64,000 nt of DNA from Berberis thunbergii (Eukaryota; Streptophyta; Magnoliopsida; Ranunculales; Berberidaceae). Position numbers and translations under genes: made by a program. The stretch lies in contig QNQO01008266.1 of NCBI GenBank assembly GCA_003290165.1, positions 1 to 64,000 on the forward strand. The letters run 5' to 3'. The notes under the pieces were generated by a model. That model ran no database searches and was not told the origin of the DNA. It was given only the letters and a program-made list of their open reading frames with translations. The first letter of the stretch is position 1. Each line of letters opens with the position of its first letter. Below are positions 45,000 to 59,770 of this stretch, piece by piece.

Positions 45000-45540
45000 G
45001 GTTATCAACTTCACTCTGCAAACCGAAATTTTTTCGAATTGATTTGTGCGATTTTAGTAAAATGATCATAACTTGTTAATTTCAAAATATTTTCAAGTGA
45101 TTCAAGTTGTGTTTATTAGATAACTCAGAGGACTACAACTTTTCTGTTTTAATCAACTTGAGAATCAATCTTGATCGAGCACATAAGTTGGCCAAAAATC
45201 AGTAACACTATCCCGTTTTTATTTTTTCAGACAAATTTGCACGACTTTAGTAAAATGACCATAACTTGCTTATTTCAACTATTCAAGTTGTGTATATTAG
45301 ATAACACAAAGTACTACAACTTTTATGTTTTGATTAACTTTATAATCGGTCTCAATCGAGTACATAAGTTGGCCGAAAGTCAGGACACTTTTTCATTTTC
45401 ATTGCGAGACAGATTTGCTTGACTTTAGTAAAATGACGATAACTTGCTCATTTTAAAACATTTTCAAATGATTCAAGTTGTGTTTATTAGATAACTCATA
45501 GTGCTACAACTTTCATGTTGTGATGAACTTGAGAATTCTT
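45000..45540 (+). repeat. Left inverted arm, three tandem units, copy C
   Basis: Same three units as copy B 12850-13375. The inverted partner is at 47545-47700. Confidence 0.75.
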
Positions 45541-45842
45541 GTTAAAGTAGATTTAATTAAAATAATGTTATCACATACGATGTAATTATATAAGAAAAAT
45601 GATTTTGTAATGAAAAACATTCAATTTCAAGGGTTATAAATGTTGTTTTCTTCTAAGTAATTTATGTGGAGGAGTCGAAGCATTAGGTGCGTATAAGAAT
45701 TACAAGTCCATTAAAAAAAGTCACATTTTGTAGTATTTGTATTAAATTCAATTTTCGACAACTTTTATTTGCTAGATGGGAAGTGCTATACATCTCCCCC
45801 ACATATTTTTCTACTCTACTATAAATGGACAGAAATTCCAGG

Positions 45843-45901
45843 GGTAAGGGAAAGAGCGAGGGATGGGTGACTTCAATTCCCTCGCTCTTTCCCTTGCTAC
45901 C
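45843..45901. repeat. Short perfect hairpin, copy C
   Basis: 45843-45863 pairs with 45878-45901. Same sequence as copy B 13672-13730. Confidence 0.75.
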
Positions 45902-47544
45902 TAGAAGGGCTCACAAATGGAACCCAATTTGTGGTTTCAAATGTGATATGGCCCATAATGGCTTTTGAGTTCAAATGGTTACAAGCAAGTTGAGAAGGTT
46001 GTCAATGGGTTACTCCTTAGAGGTAGAGCATGATAATTGTAGACTTTGTGGCGTCATTTGAACCAGAAATTTAAATAATAATAATACTAATAATAAACAA
46101 CGGTGGTGTATACCAATATATTTTTAAAGTTATTTATTGGTTACGGTGGTGATGATGTTGGTACACATCCATTTAGTATTCACCATTGCTCAAAAAGTGA
46201 AAATAAAGTAGCAATTCATATGAAGGATATTGGGTTGTGATTACTGAAGACACTCCCAACTTGGTCTCTACCGTTGCGAAGTCTTGAAGATACGACTTCA
46301 AGAAATCAAGTGGTAAAACATGTCGAGGCATAGCATTGAGAGCCATAACAAAACATTCAAGGAACCAGATATACCAGATGGAAAGTCAAGTTTAAGAATT
46401 ACAAATACAAATGCATGTTCACTGTTATGCCTTGTGTTTTATATTCAAATGCATAGACATGGACATGAGTGTCGTGTCCACACAAACACAAAAACATGCA
46501 GCCTATCATAATATGTTTTGGGTAATTCTAGCTAGTGTTGCTAACAAGTTGAAATCGAACTTAAAAGAGGGTGCAAATTATTGAAAGGGCAAAACAGGTG
46601 GAAATCACAATGCATGACAATGAAGAAAAATAAAGGTCAGCCACTAGAGCATTCGCAAGGCAAAGTGAGTTGTTGATGCGGGGAAGCCTTCTTTAAAGGG
46701 GTGGAGATTTTAATGCGGTCATCCTCACTTCGACTGTTTTCTAAGGCTGGGTCGACACACTTTTCACCCTTTAACAGGCTTAGTGAAACCCCCGACAACA
46801 TAAAGTAAATGTTCCAGTATATGTTCCGCACTCTAATAGCTTTTATTGATCACAGTATTTAATAAATCAGTTAATGTTGATATTGTTTACAACCCATTTA
46901 ATACTCAATTATGTTTCAGGGCACTTACAAGGGTTATTTTCAAATTTTCGAGAGGTTCTTAGACCCGAAGACTCTCTCTCCCCTGTTTTTATTCATTCTA
47001 GCAGCTGAAGTTTTGAGCAGGAATTAAAAGGCAGAATTTTGATTTATTGAATTTGAAGGAAAATCAAATAAAATATTTTGCGAAGCGAATTCTGCAAATG
47101 GAAATGTTCTTGTTTTAGTTTTATATACTATGTATGCATGCAAATATTATAAGCAATGAAAAATGTAATTGCAAATACTCACAAAAGGCTTTGACTTCTA
47201 GTATAAAGAAAAAATTAATTCACAAGCTAATTGCATTATATAACTAGCATTCCAAAATTGCTATATATACAAACTAAACATATTGGGATCTCGGATCAAA
47301 TACACCAACATTTACAATTGGCTACCAACAAGATCAACATTTACAGTAAAAAATAGTGTTTATTGCATTCTTTTTACAAACTGAGACGGTTGTGTTCTTG
47401 CTGCACCATCGATACATTTCCTATAGGCAACGACTACTCCACACCACCATGTATTTTTTTTTCCCTACTAACCCACACCATCCAAAAAACTGTTTTTGAA
47501 AAAACAGTAACATAAAAACATAATAATTTTTTTACCAATTTAAA

Positions 47545-47700
47545 CCCTCAATTGATATTGATTCTCAAGCTCATCAAAACACCAAAATTGTAGTACTATA
47601 AGTTATCTAATAAACACAATTGAATTACTTGAAAATGTTTTGAAATAAGCAAGTTATGGTTATTTTACTTAAATCGAACAAATTTGTCTCGCAATAAAAA
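47545..47700 (-). repeat. Right inverted arm, copy C
   Basis: Partner of 45000-45540. It keeps agcaagttatggttatttta. Confidence 0.7.
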
Positions 47701-48147
47701 TGGGGTAGTGTTCATTTCCATTACTTTGTAGTTCATACTCCTAATAGATAAATTGCTAATTGAGGTGATTAAGTAAAGTAGCGAGGGCATGTTGCAGTTC
47801 ATCCCTAACCATACAACATAGGCAGATGTAGAGACGGATAGAGAGGAGATGGGTTACCGCACTCATGATTTAAACTAGTATCCGTTTCACTTTGGATAGG
47901 GAATGCATCGAGGCGGCGAACAACAACAACACAACTACATTTTTTTTTCTTTTCTCTCCATGAGATGAGCTCAGTGCATTGGACCGATGGATAAGATAAC
48001 TGAGTTGGCCCTGACGGAACAGAATGAAACCTAAGTTGGGCGCTCTACGTACGATGTAGACTCCATCAGATACATTTCGATTGATTTCTGATGGATCCAG
48101 AATCGATAGTTGTCTCATCAATAGATAGAAATAGGGCTTGGATTTCC

Positions 48148-50482
48148 TGTCACGCTCCGATTTTTTTTTAAACAACTTAAATAAATAGATTGTCCAAAAA
48201 AACCAATGCATGATATGAACACATAAAATGGTACAGTCATAAGGTGAAAAACAACTAATAAGTTTCCTCACTATTATCCTCTAAAATGAGGTCCACAACA
48301 AAAATGAAATTACAATAATCAATTCCCCAAATAAGTATCTGACAAAACTTAGCATTTATTTTCCAAATCCTACATATGATTACCTAGGAAATAATAATAA
48401 AGAACTAAAAAAAAATAAACGCGTCGACTCCTCAGCTATCGCCACGCAGCTATTATCCTTCCTTACGCACCAATTAACCCTGATAGTTCTCTGGGACTAC
48501 GCTCATTAAGAACGTACCCAAATTTGTAAAACAATACAAAATCTGGGGTCAGTATAATCATACTGGTGTGAGCAAACTTACAATCAAACAATTAAATATA
48601 AAGTACAAAAATGCAAATTTCACTTTGAGGAAGACAGGTAGTTCTCATTCGAGATTCGAATGAGCTGTTAGTTTCTTCCCTCAAGGCTAACCTAGTACGA
48701 TCTAAAATAATCTCTACACAATTTAATGACATGCTCAATTAAATGGTTTTATTTAATTATTTGCTTTTTTTTCTTCTAATTCTTGGCTTCTTTTTCCACA
48801 ATCGCACTCTCCTCCTGTGCCGAACACACCTCACCCAAGTGTGCCTCCCTTTGCCATCGAAGCCACTCGGAGCGTACATGACCCAAGTGGGGGTGCCACC
48901 TCAAGTGTCATGTCATCTCACCCGAAGTTCGATCACTGACCAAGCATTCTACACGTACAACCGAACTCACATGGAATGGGTGCACCGATATGCAAGCAAG
49001 TCTGCATACCCATAATTCTATCACACGTATACAAGCAAGTCTGTATACACAAATTTCTTTTCTTTTCACTTTTTTTTTTTCGGAAGTTGTGGAAAAAAGA
49101 ACATTTACCAAGTATTTCATTGAGCCATTACTTTTTTTTTTTTTTAAATCAATTAACATCACATCACATTCCCCCTATAAGAACCATATACCTAAAACAT
49201 TACCAAGGTGATATTCACAACTTGGCATCGTGACCCCTATTTCAACATGACATCATAACCACGGTTAACTGTAGATGTAGATGTAGATTAAAAAACTGTA
49301 GATCAAGAAAGCAAACTGCAATTTAATAAAGCATTTAATAAAGTAAATAAAGAAAATTGTGAATTTAGCTTAGCAAACTGACTCTACAAATTTAATAAAG
49401 AAAAGTGAAAAAACTGACACTGTAAATGTCAATCAAATAAAGAAAACTAAAACTGTCATGGATTCATGAAGGTAAGGGAGCTGAATTTTTGCAACACATA
49501 AGCATATATAAAAAAAACAAAATTCGGAATTGTTAATTAGTATTGACGATAAATAAATACTCTGTAAATCTTGTTAATTAACTAAAAAGGTAACAAAACC
49601 AAATTCAATTGATAAAGTGGTTTTGATGTAAATTCTACAAGGAGGGAAAAGATTTTCTACTTTATCTGACAATTTTATTGACTAATTATAATAATGAATG
49701 AAACCTTTTGAAGCTTTGACGTAAACACTAATCAACTTCATGTACAAATTAATATTTCCAAATCAGCAGTGATTAAAATATCTGAATGTATTCGATATAT
49801 TGTGATTTGTATATTAAAATATGGTGACTATATACGTCATTAATATGTGTGAAATATCCCAGTTTTTTTTTTTCTTGAAATCGTGATCTGACATGGTCCA
49901 TTGATAACGATATTTGAAAGTTGCTTTCCATACACAGAAAGAAAATTAAAACATGACAGAGGTCACTTCGCCAAAAAAAACTGTAACTCATACACACAAA
50001 AAGGAAACTGAAAACATGAAAGGAAATCCCTGTCCCATCCTTTCTCTCTTTCAGACGTACCTCATACTACAATAAACCTAATCAATCATAATACAAAAAA
50101 AAACTTAACGAGGATAGAGACACATTCACTGATTTTTGGCAAAGAATTCAAGGTTCCTCTTTTCAAGCTTCTCCCACTTTTCAAACGCAGTTTTTTTTTC
50201 TTTTTTTCTTTTTTTCCTTCTTCTTTTGTGTGTGTGTGTGCAAAGAGAAGACAAATAAACTAGGGTTGTATCTTTAAAGGAAGAATTTAGGGTTTCTTTG
50301 GCTTAAACACACTCACCCTTTATCTCTTACTCACCAATAGTCTAAACCTAAGTTTGAAATTAAAAATCATAAACTATTATTACTTGTAATTATTATCAAC
50401 TAATAATTAATTACCAATTAAATATTATTAACTTCTAAAATAATGCAAGGTATATTGGTAAGTGAATTTGGCGGGTATTACA
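48148..50482 (-). mobile_element. Solo LTR, copy C
   Basis: Same element, ends and insertion point as 15796-18113. The left target repeat TTTCC is at 48143-48147. The right one reads TTCCC, one T short, matching the indel noise that starts in this part of copy C. It is 2335 bp against 2318 bp in B because of many one-base length differences in homopolymers. Confidence 0.88.
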
Positions 50483-52132
50483 TTCCCATTCATTCTTCAG
50501 TTGTCGTAATTCTGGGATTTCCTGTAATTGACTCTGATGATCTCTTCGTATTGACCTCTTCTTTCAGGTGAACTTTTGGCTTTGAACACTAACTAGCGTA
50601 GCTCATTAATCATCTTATTAGAAGAGAAATTTCAAAAGCCAGCATTGGGCAGCGGAGGGGGTCTGTCATTTGGTGTGCGATCTTTACTTAATTATTATGG
50701 CGGGTGGATGTATTTAGATTGGGCCAGTGCACAGGCATTCAGTAATGCAGATAATATTAATGCACACGAAGGCCACTAAATACCATCTGATGCTGTGCAG
50801 CAAGTCCATGCTTTCCATGTCCGAAAATGCTACCTGTTTTTTTTATATAACATCAGCAGAGATTTGACATTATTTTTTTTTTGCAACTCAATCATATAGG
50901 AGGTCAAGTTTTGAACACTTTTATTATTGTTGTTGTTGTTTGTTATCGCTGCATGGCTTGTGTTCACTTCATGCTCGTCCAGATATGCAGTAATTTCATC
51001 CCATTCTTTCCACTGTGCTACATTGGTGGAGATTAAGTTTTTGTGATAGGTTTATATGATAGTTAAATCATTTCACAGTACAATTGAGCATAACCCATTA
51101 AAGAATAACTTTATGAAGGGCTGGAGGTGTAGGGAGTGCTCATCCTCCCTCCATCCACTCTCTCTCTCACTGGCTGGAGAGGTCTCATTTCACCAATTGT
51201 TTCATTGATTTGAAGCTCGTTAACACTCCCAATTGGTAAGCAGTTAGCTAATATTTCAAGTAATTTTCATGGCTTTGATAAGACACGAAAAGAAAAAACT
51301 TTTGAGGTTTTTTAGATGTTTTCTGCATTTGGATAACATGTCACACTCCAAGATATTATTGATCACTCTATTGGTACTGTTAGTAGAGAATTGAAATCCT
51401 CTCTCCGCCATATCTCCATAGCAGATAATTCCTCCCACCAATCAACCTTAGGACAGGTTGCGTTATATGGAATACAGTGACTCAGACCTTCATGATGATT
51501 AACAAAACGATAAGTACAATAGAGCATTAACTCTCCAAAAGCTAAACATCATACTGAAAAAATATAAAACAGAATTGTAGGTGGGAGGCCACCTTGTATG
51601 CTTTTCTATCAATCTACAAGCTGAAACAAAAAAGATGGGCTAGCTAGGCTTCCTCCCCCAATCACATCCTCAGAATTTTATTTCCTACTCATTCAATAAC
51701 AACCCTTAAAATCATACCCACTGACATATTCCCCATAATAACTAAATAAATCACTCCCTCTGCAGCAAAAAGTTCTGGAATGAAATGAAAGATGAAATCT
51801 GGGCAACAAAAAGCAAAGATCGTGTTTTTATGTGCAACTCGAGAAGTGCTTGTTGAATCAAGATGAACTTTACCAAGTTAATCCTGATGCAATCTGCACC
51901 CATATTCATATCAAAAAAATAGCAAAAAGCATACCTTTCACATACAAGTCCTTGACAAAAAATAAACGTCTAAAGCAATACAATAGAGATCAAATAGAAG
52001 TATTATGTACTATATTAAGTATCTTTTTCAACAAACAATACAATACAAGTTTTCCTTTCTATTTCTCTGTTTCTTAACATCATGAAAAGGAAAAAAAAAT
52101 TATGGCAGAAGCAGGAAACAATAGACCAAATA

Positions 52133-52176
<44 letters not shown>

Positions 52177-52365
52177 ATATTAAACATTGGCTTTGTTTTT
52201 GCAATTATATATATATATATATATATATAAACCGCCGGTTTGGAGGGCAACTTTGGGTTGCCAGAACTTTATTATTTGTAAAAACAAATTGAATGTACAA
52301 ACAACTCAGGAGTACATGATGACTTTACCCAAAATAATCTATTCTTTTGCAATTATTTACATCAA

Positions 52366-54238
52366 TCATCCAATTTCTTCATTTTCGCATGGACGCACCA
52401 TGAACACTTGTCATTTCTAAAATCACCTCTGCCATCGGCTGATAGGAACGACAACTTGAGTATATTGATGAACTGTTGCACCACTTGATGAAGCTGTTGA
52501 CGAGTTATTCAAGTTAGTGATATTTGTTTCACTGGGGAACTCCCATTGAATGACATTCTCCAAGTTCTCAAGCTTCATAAGATACTGAATGGCACGTTTT
52601 ATGTTTTCTTCCTGATCTCCAAGCTGATTCTCTACAACATCCTTGATTATAGCCTGTGGGAGTTTGGCAAGAAAACTGCATAGCATGTCAACAAATAATT
52701 GTTGTATTGTCATTAGTGATGTCTATGATCAATTAATAATTGCATGGCTGATTTTCATGCTCAACAAATATCATCATCAACATGTCTGGCGGCAGAAAGG
52801 GTACCAAGAAGAGTATTCATGTAGATTGTTGAGATCCCAAATCTTGGTCCACATTTTTTGGCCACCTCTGCCTTAACTCTCTCGAAGGTGGAGGTACTCA
52901 TTTTCTTGTCGAATAAAATAATAATTTCAAAAACTTCATCAATGCACGCACTAAAGATGTCGCTACTCCTTTTTCCAGTGTGCTGGCAGCCTGTTGGGTC
53001 AGGGAAAACGATTGAAAGACAAGACACCCTGTATTGATCAGGGGAGACGAGATTTGTGAGTTTCATAGAATCTCTGAATGTGATTAGAAAATGGTGTTTG
53101 AGAACGACGAGTTTTGGATAATAGTCGGATGAGATCAGTGCGGACGACTGGGTTTTCATCACTTCCTTCCATCTTTCCATCTTCTCCCTGCCATATCTGT
53201 TGCGCCACAGCTATTGGATCAACTTCTTTCTGCTGCATGATGCCAACACGTTTCATCATCTTCACAAAAGCAGAGAAAAGTGAGCGTATGGACATTGTGA
53301 AGTAATAATACGGTTTTAACAGGATTAGGATGATTATATTCCCAACACTTGCTTGCAAAAACTTAGACTGAGTAAACTTTTTCAAATTCGAAACCCGTTC
53401 CACCTTCATTGTCCGAGTTTATCCATCTGATCAAGTTGCCCACAAAAACCCAACAAAACGGTTAGAATCTGAGACACAACCACCAGCCACATTGACCACT
53501 TATAATCAGAATCAACTCCATGAAAACTCATCTTCTTAAAATTAAGAGACCGAATTATCGCTTCACATAAACCGTCCGTACATTAATGCACAAAGCATAC
53601 CCACTGCTGTCGCATCATCGAGTTGAATCGATATTCGGTGTGGATTTTTTTATAAAATTATCCACGAGGCACAACTCCAGTCGATCCATCATGGTACTTT
53701 CTTCACCTTTGATAAGACGATCTTTAAGTTTCATCTAAGAACCAATCCTTCAACTTGGCAGAAAAGAAGATAAAAACCCATAACAATATGAGGAGCACCA
53801 ACATGAAAAATAAGATTAGAGTGTGTTCAACGATGAAACAGATGATCACCCCCGTACTTATTTGGATACAAATATTGACCATGACAGTCACTACAAATAT
53901 GGTCAAGGCAGCCAAATTGGAAAAGCATTCAGACTCCGACATGGTACCAATGGAAGGGAAAAAGAAGGCAATTGAAATACAAATCAAGGTGGTGCCGATT
54001 AGCTTGGATAACTGGTCAAGAACACTGGGCATTGGTGTGGTAAGGTCCACTGGGAGCTTTATAGCTACTGCTAGAAGAGATAGAGTAAGCGAGTTTAGTG
54101 AGAAAAGTCGACAGGGAAACCATGGCTTTTTACTACGAAATCCAGACAATATGTCAAAAAACAGGAAGAGAAAACATACTAAAGAGGCTCCGGCAACGTA
54201 CAAACCAATTACAGGCATGGAGCAGAGTAATTTGCCAT
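52366..54238 (-). pseudogene. Membrane-protein gene 2 counterpart, copy C, many one-base indels
   Basis: Aligns over its whole length with the intact 19975-21840 gene, from the ATG complementary to 54236-54238 to the stop complementary to 52366-52368. One-base losses or gains break the frame, for example gcatgg for gcattgg six codons after the start, a gained T near 53730, gaaacccg for gaacccg near 53391, and losses near 52760-52945. Pieces are open at 53724-54248, 53038-53409 and 52423-52713. Almost no substitutions accompany the indels. It is either a very recent pseudogene or an intact gene misread by uncorrected sequence. Confidence 0.85.
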
Positions 54239-54300
54239 CTTCCAACAAGCTGGTTTGAATTGGATTGGGTGGGTGGTGATGTCTCTTTGTCTTTGATGAA

Positions 54301-54318
54301 GCATATACTATATATACA
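54301..54318 (-). promoter_or_regulatory. Probable TATA box, copy C gene 2 counterpart
   Basis: catatactatatatacaca 63-80 bp upstream of the start codon; counterpart of 21905-21922, shortened by a few bases. Confidence 0.45.
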
Positions 54319-54714
54319 CATCAAGAGCCCTTCTTTCCACTTTTCCCTCGCTCCTTCCTTCTCTCCCCCTTTTTCCTCGCTCCTTCCTTCTCTTCTCTCC
54401 ATAGAAATCACTGATTACATGCATCAAGACTCCTACCAGTGATATTTTGTGACTGATACGTGCTTGAATGGTGTCATCCATAATCTTATTTATCAAAATA
54501 AATTTTAAATCAACATGTCGTCAAAAAGCACATTGAATGGGGGGTTATGAGTCAAAAGTTTCGATGTGTCATCTAAGCAGCCATTGTCTTTTCCTTTTTC
54601 ATGATTCTGACTAGGAATAGCCTCTCCTTTTGAATATTTGACTCCACTCAGTTTAATTACTGGAGTTATCATTCAATAAGCTAATCATTATCATTCAATA
54701 AGCTAATCTTTACT

Positions 54715-54985
54715 ATGTAGAAATTCATTATATATTTCATGGCTAATAAAATCATCATTACCATGCATGGGGACAAAAAGGTTTCCATGAAGCGTGATCA
54801 CGTAGATTGTTGAAATCCCAGACCTTGGTCCACAATTCTTTAGCCACATATGCCTTATCTCTCTCGAGGATAGAGGTCCACAATTTCTTGTCGATAAAAT
54901 AAATAATTTCAAAAACTTCGTTAAATGCATCTAACTAAAGATCTTGCTACTTCTTAGGTCAATAATACGATTGAAAGACAAGGCA
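54715..54985 (-). pseudogene. Membrane-protein C-terminal fragment, copy C
   Basis: Counterpart of 22310-22565 with two extra one-base insertions. Upstream, 54662-54710 shows a tandem doubling of the ttatcattcaataagcta motif relative to B. Confidence 0.7.
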
Positions 54986-55516
54986 CTATCATTTATCAAA
55001 ATAAATTTAAATCTCATCATTCCATTCTATCATTCCATCACGTCATCCTATCATGTCATCCCTGACGTTGTTTGCATTTTTAGCTCTTATATTTTGTTTT
55101 TCTTTTCATGCTTTGCCATGTCATTAACCTGCACATGCATTGTACCTTCCAGGCATGAAACAGGCAGCGTATAAACCACGCAGCGTAGAATTGTTGAATT
55201 ATTTAACATTTACGTGAAAACAATGGCAATATGAACTATATATGTAATCCAACAGTTCCAATTAGTGACATGGATTGATAGGGGCTTTGAAAAAGAACCT
55301 TTTTCGCTTAAAACTTAGGAGAGCCACAAGGGGGATATGGGAAAAGAGATAGGAGTTTGGGAAGAAAAAAACCAAAGCTTGGCCTGTGTTATGTTTTCTT
55401 GTAGAGGACTGCCCAGGGTAAATATGATTTTGGTTGAGTCAATATACAAAATCTAAGATCTCCCCACTTACATGGAACCAATTTTAGTAATAGCAAACAT
55501 AGTGTCAGCATTAATT

Positions 55517-56090
55517 CATCATCATCATCAAAGTCAATTTCCGAGATTTTGGGGTCGGCTACATGGATTTTTGTTCTCCAAGTAATGTGATCTTCTCACA
55601 TTTCCTCGCTTAATCCAAGCTCAATGATATCTTTATTCATCGTCTTCATCCAGTTTTTAACGGTCGTCCCCTCCGTCGACACCCTCCATTAACTTGTCAA
55701 TCTAAACATTTTCTAATTGGCGTCGTGCTTGGTCTCCTCCGCGCATGACCAAACTAAGTTAAACGTCTTTCTCTAATTTTTTCCTCTATGGGCGCTATAC
55801 CTAAGTATCTCCTAATTTTTTCGTTTCTAATTTTATCCTTACGAGTTTTGCCACACATCCACCTTAACATACGCATTTCTGCGACTGCCATCCTATGCGT
55901 ATGTTGTCCCGTAGTAGCCTAACATTCTGAACCGTATAGCATGGCTAGTCGAACAATTGTTTATAGCATTTCCCTTTTAGCATTGCATGCATCATTCTAT
56001 CGCATAATACTCCTGACGCCATTATCTATTTCAACCAAACAGGCTTTAATCCTATGGTCTACATCTTCTCCAATAGCCTCATTCTTTTGA
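55517..56090 (-). mobile_element. RTE-type LINE 3' end, copy C
   Basis: Counterpart of 23082-23655, with the same tail and flanking repeats (atagtgtcagcattaatt at 55499-55516 and atagtgtctgtattaatt at 56091-56108). Confidence 0.83.
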
Positions 56091-57798
56091 ATAGTGTCTG
56101 TATTAATTGCATTAAGAAAAATTGTAATATCAAAAGACATTCAAAGTTATGGCAGAAAACAGATTTTAATGGGAGGACATACTGAAGATAGTATTCTATT
56201 CGATTGAATATCACAGGGAGAAAGTTCTGATTGTACAACAATTTGGGAAAAAAAAAATCCATTACTATATGTTATCCTAAAAGAACATTTGGAAAAAAAT
56301 GGAGTAAACTATTCAGAGTATTAGGAGTTCCATCAAGGATTTAGATATAAAAGTAGGAGTTTCATCAAGGATTAAGATAGAAAATTTCATACTCAATCTA
56401 TCAAACAATTCGAGAATTGGAACATTTTGGTACAGAAAAAATAACATAACTATTGTTGCAAAGAAAAAGAAACCGAACATAAACCATTGTTGCAAAGAAA
56501 AATAAACCTCAGCCGATCATTTAACATGTATCCTAAACCACGCTTCTCTCTTTCCAATAATCCTGATTTACAACAAATCATTCTCAATGGTCTCGATTCT
56601 GCTTATGATGCTATTGTAACCTCCAACAAACTTTCATGCTATTGACAAGATCCCGTCCTCTTCTTCAACCACGACTCACTCCAATATAATTGAGAGAGGA
56701 ACTCTCTAGTCTCTAGTACAATAAGAAGCTGGGCCTGCCAACGCCTCGGGTCGAGGATTTCATGTGTTGGGCTATAGCCCAATGGTCTCACATGGATCTC
56801 ATTCATGATGATGGGACCAAAAAAGTGTTTTCACTTTCTCAGGTTTTGATCATTTTTTGAGTGTTTAGGATGAAAGTTCCAACTATAACATTGAAGATTT
56901 GTCGAAATTCACACCTTACTTAAAGCAAAACAATTTTTATTCTTATTTTTGTTAAAATATATTTGTAATATTAATCAATACGATTACAAGAGCATCTAGC
57001 ACTAGTTGCTAGGTCATGTGCCTCATGGTTGAGGTCCCTGGAATAAAATTACAATATCAATTAGGTGAACAACACTAGTTGCAAGACAATATTGATTGAG
57101 AATATCCTTGATTGCATGGATTTCAGCTAAAGATGAATGACAGAAAATCATGAGATCACCTGCCGTGTTCTGTTGAATGCTACAATGATAAGCTACTGTG
57201 TTGTCCTGGGTCTGGATTTCTGTAACTTTTGCGCTAGTTTCAGTCTAACCCATACAACCCCAAGTTGCATTGAGTTACGAGTCTTACGACCAAACACTTG
57301 TGAAAGTGAAGTCCACACAATTTTTTGTGGCTTCATTCAAGGGACGTGTGCTCTCCACAAGTACGTGTCTGCCCATATATTCACCCACCTACCACAATTG
57401 AAATCTTAAATTGTCACTAGCAGCATAGTGACTAATTTATAGCCTCCAACAAACTTTTCATGTTTGGTAAGATATTGAGAGACACCTTGTATGCTTTTAT
57501 CATCTCCAATCTGAAAACAAAAAATGGCTTTACCTTCCACCCCAATCCACATCCTCATAATTTTATTTCATAATCATTTCGAAACACCCTTAAATCATTG
57601 CCACACATAATTAGCAACAAAATAAATAAGTCCCACTATAGCAAAAGAGTTCTACAACGAAACAAGATATAAATCTAGGTGCTAGTTCATGTGCAATTAT
57701 GTCACGTTTTGATGCATAACTCAAGTAGTGCTTATTGAACCAAGATGAAACTTTAACAAGTTATTCTTGGATGCCAATTCGTACCATTTCTCATAATT

Positions 57799-59300
57799 TT
57801 AGTGAAGAATTATCAAAAGCATAGTTTCGTGTACAAGTTGTCCTTGAAGTAGGCAAACAAAAAAAATTGCGTAAATGTTATTATTGGAGTCATCAACTAA
57901 TCTTTGCACAACTGCTTTTTCCTTGCTAAAATAATCATCATTACCATAGACTACCTGGAGATAGGGTTTCCATGAAGCGTAGTCATGTAGATTGCTGAGA
58001 TCCCAGGTCTTGGTCCACAATTCTTTGGCCACCTTTGCCTTGTCCCTCTCGAGGATGGAGATACTCATTTTCTTGTCCGATAAAATAAATAATTTCAAAA
58101 ACTTCATCAAAATGCATTTTACTAAAGATCTTGCTATTCTACTTCCAGTTTGTTGGCCAGTCTTTTGGGCCAGGACTACGATTGAAAGGCAAGACACCCT
58201 GTATTGATTAGGTAGACTGATTTGGGGAGTTTTGGAGAGCAGTTGGATGAGATGAGTGGGAGACTTGGTTTTCAGCACTTCCTTTCCATCTTTCCATCTC
58301 CTCCCTACATTGCTTTTGTGATCAACTTCTCTCTGCTGCATAATGCCAACACGTTTCATCATCTTTACAAAGCCGAGAAAAGTGAGGCTATGGGCCATAT
58401 GATGATGAAGTAAAACAATTTTTCCACTCTACTTCTAACACTAAGCTCGCAAAACTTAGACGGATAGCCTTTACCCAATTCGTATCAGATGTACCTTTAG
58501 AAATATCCGAGTTTATCCATTGAACAAGTTGCCCATAAACCCAACCACCAGCCACATTGACCACTTATAATCAGAATCTCCTCCATGAAAATTCATCTTC
58601 TTAAAAATAAGAGACCTGAAGTATCACTTCACATAAAACCATGGTGCATAATGCATGAAACATACCCACTTGCTGTCATAGGACGGTTTTCCACACAATA
58701 TTCGTTGTGGATTTTTTAAAAAACATCCACGTGGCACAACACCATCGATCCATCATGGTACTTTCTTCACCTTTGATAAGATTATCTCTAACTCGATCTG
58801 AACAAACATCTCGACTTAGCACAAAGGAAGAAACAGATCCAATAAAATAAGAGGAACAACATCATGAAAAATAGGATTAGAGTGTTTTCAACAATGAAAC
58901 AGAAGATCACCCCGGTACTTATTTGGATACAAACATTGACCATGACAGTCACTACAAATATGGTCAAGGCAGCCAAATTGGAAAAGCTTTCAGACTCCGA
59001 CATGGTACCAAGGGAAGGAGAAAAGAAGCCCATTGAAATACAAATCAAGGTGGTGCCGATTAGTTTAGATAACTGATCAAGAGCACTGGGCATTGGTGTG
59101 GTAAGGTCAACTGGGAATTTTGTAGCTACCGCTAGAAGAGATAGAGTAAGCGAGTTTAGTGAGAAAAGTCGACAGGGAAGCCATGGCTTTCTATTACGAA
59201 CTCTAGACAATATGTCAAAAAGCAGGAAGAGAAAAAATACTGAAGAGGCCCCTGCAATGTACAAACCAATTGCAGGCATTGGAGCAGAGTAATTTGCCAT
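57799..59300 (-). pseudogene. Membrane-protein gene 3 counterpart, copy C
   Basis: Counterpart of 25361-26863. It shares the two frame-breaking deletions of B, so they came before the duplication. It adds private indels between 58100 and 58810 that shorten the N-terminal frame to 170 codons (58788-59300). From 58820 upward it is essentially identical to B. Confidence 0.82.
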
Positions 59301-59660
59301 CTTCCGACAAGCTGGTTTGAATTGGATTGGGTGGGTGGGATGTTTTCTTCGTCTTTGATGATGAAGTATATATACATCAACAGTCCTTCTATAGTGTGAT
59401 ATCTTGTGCTTGGATGGTGAAGCTTAATATCTCTTTTGCCAAACCCATTATCTCATCCATCAAAACAAATTTTTAATCTCTTCATTTTATCAATCATCCC
59501 ATCACATCATCCCTAACGTTGTTTGCATTTTTAGCCCTTATAATTTTGTGTTTTTTTTTCATGCTTTGCCACGTTATCAACCTGCACATGTCTTGTACCT
59601 TCCAGGCATGAAACAGGCAGCGTATAGACCACACAACATAGAATTGTTGAATTATTTAAC

Positions 59661-59770
59661 GAGTAATACTACAGTGTACTGGTAAAGTGTCTGGTAACTT
59701 GCCTGGTGACTACCAGACACCATAGAATTGCATCGAGATAAGTGATATCAGTACACTTTAAGAAAAACTG
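59661..59770. mobile_element. 110 bp MITE, copy C
   Basis: Counterpart of 27225-27334 with the same TTATTTAAC repeats at 59652-59660 and 59771-59779. Confidence 0.8.
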
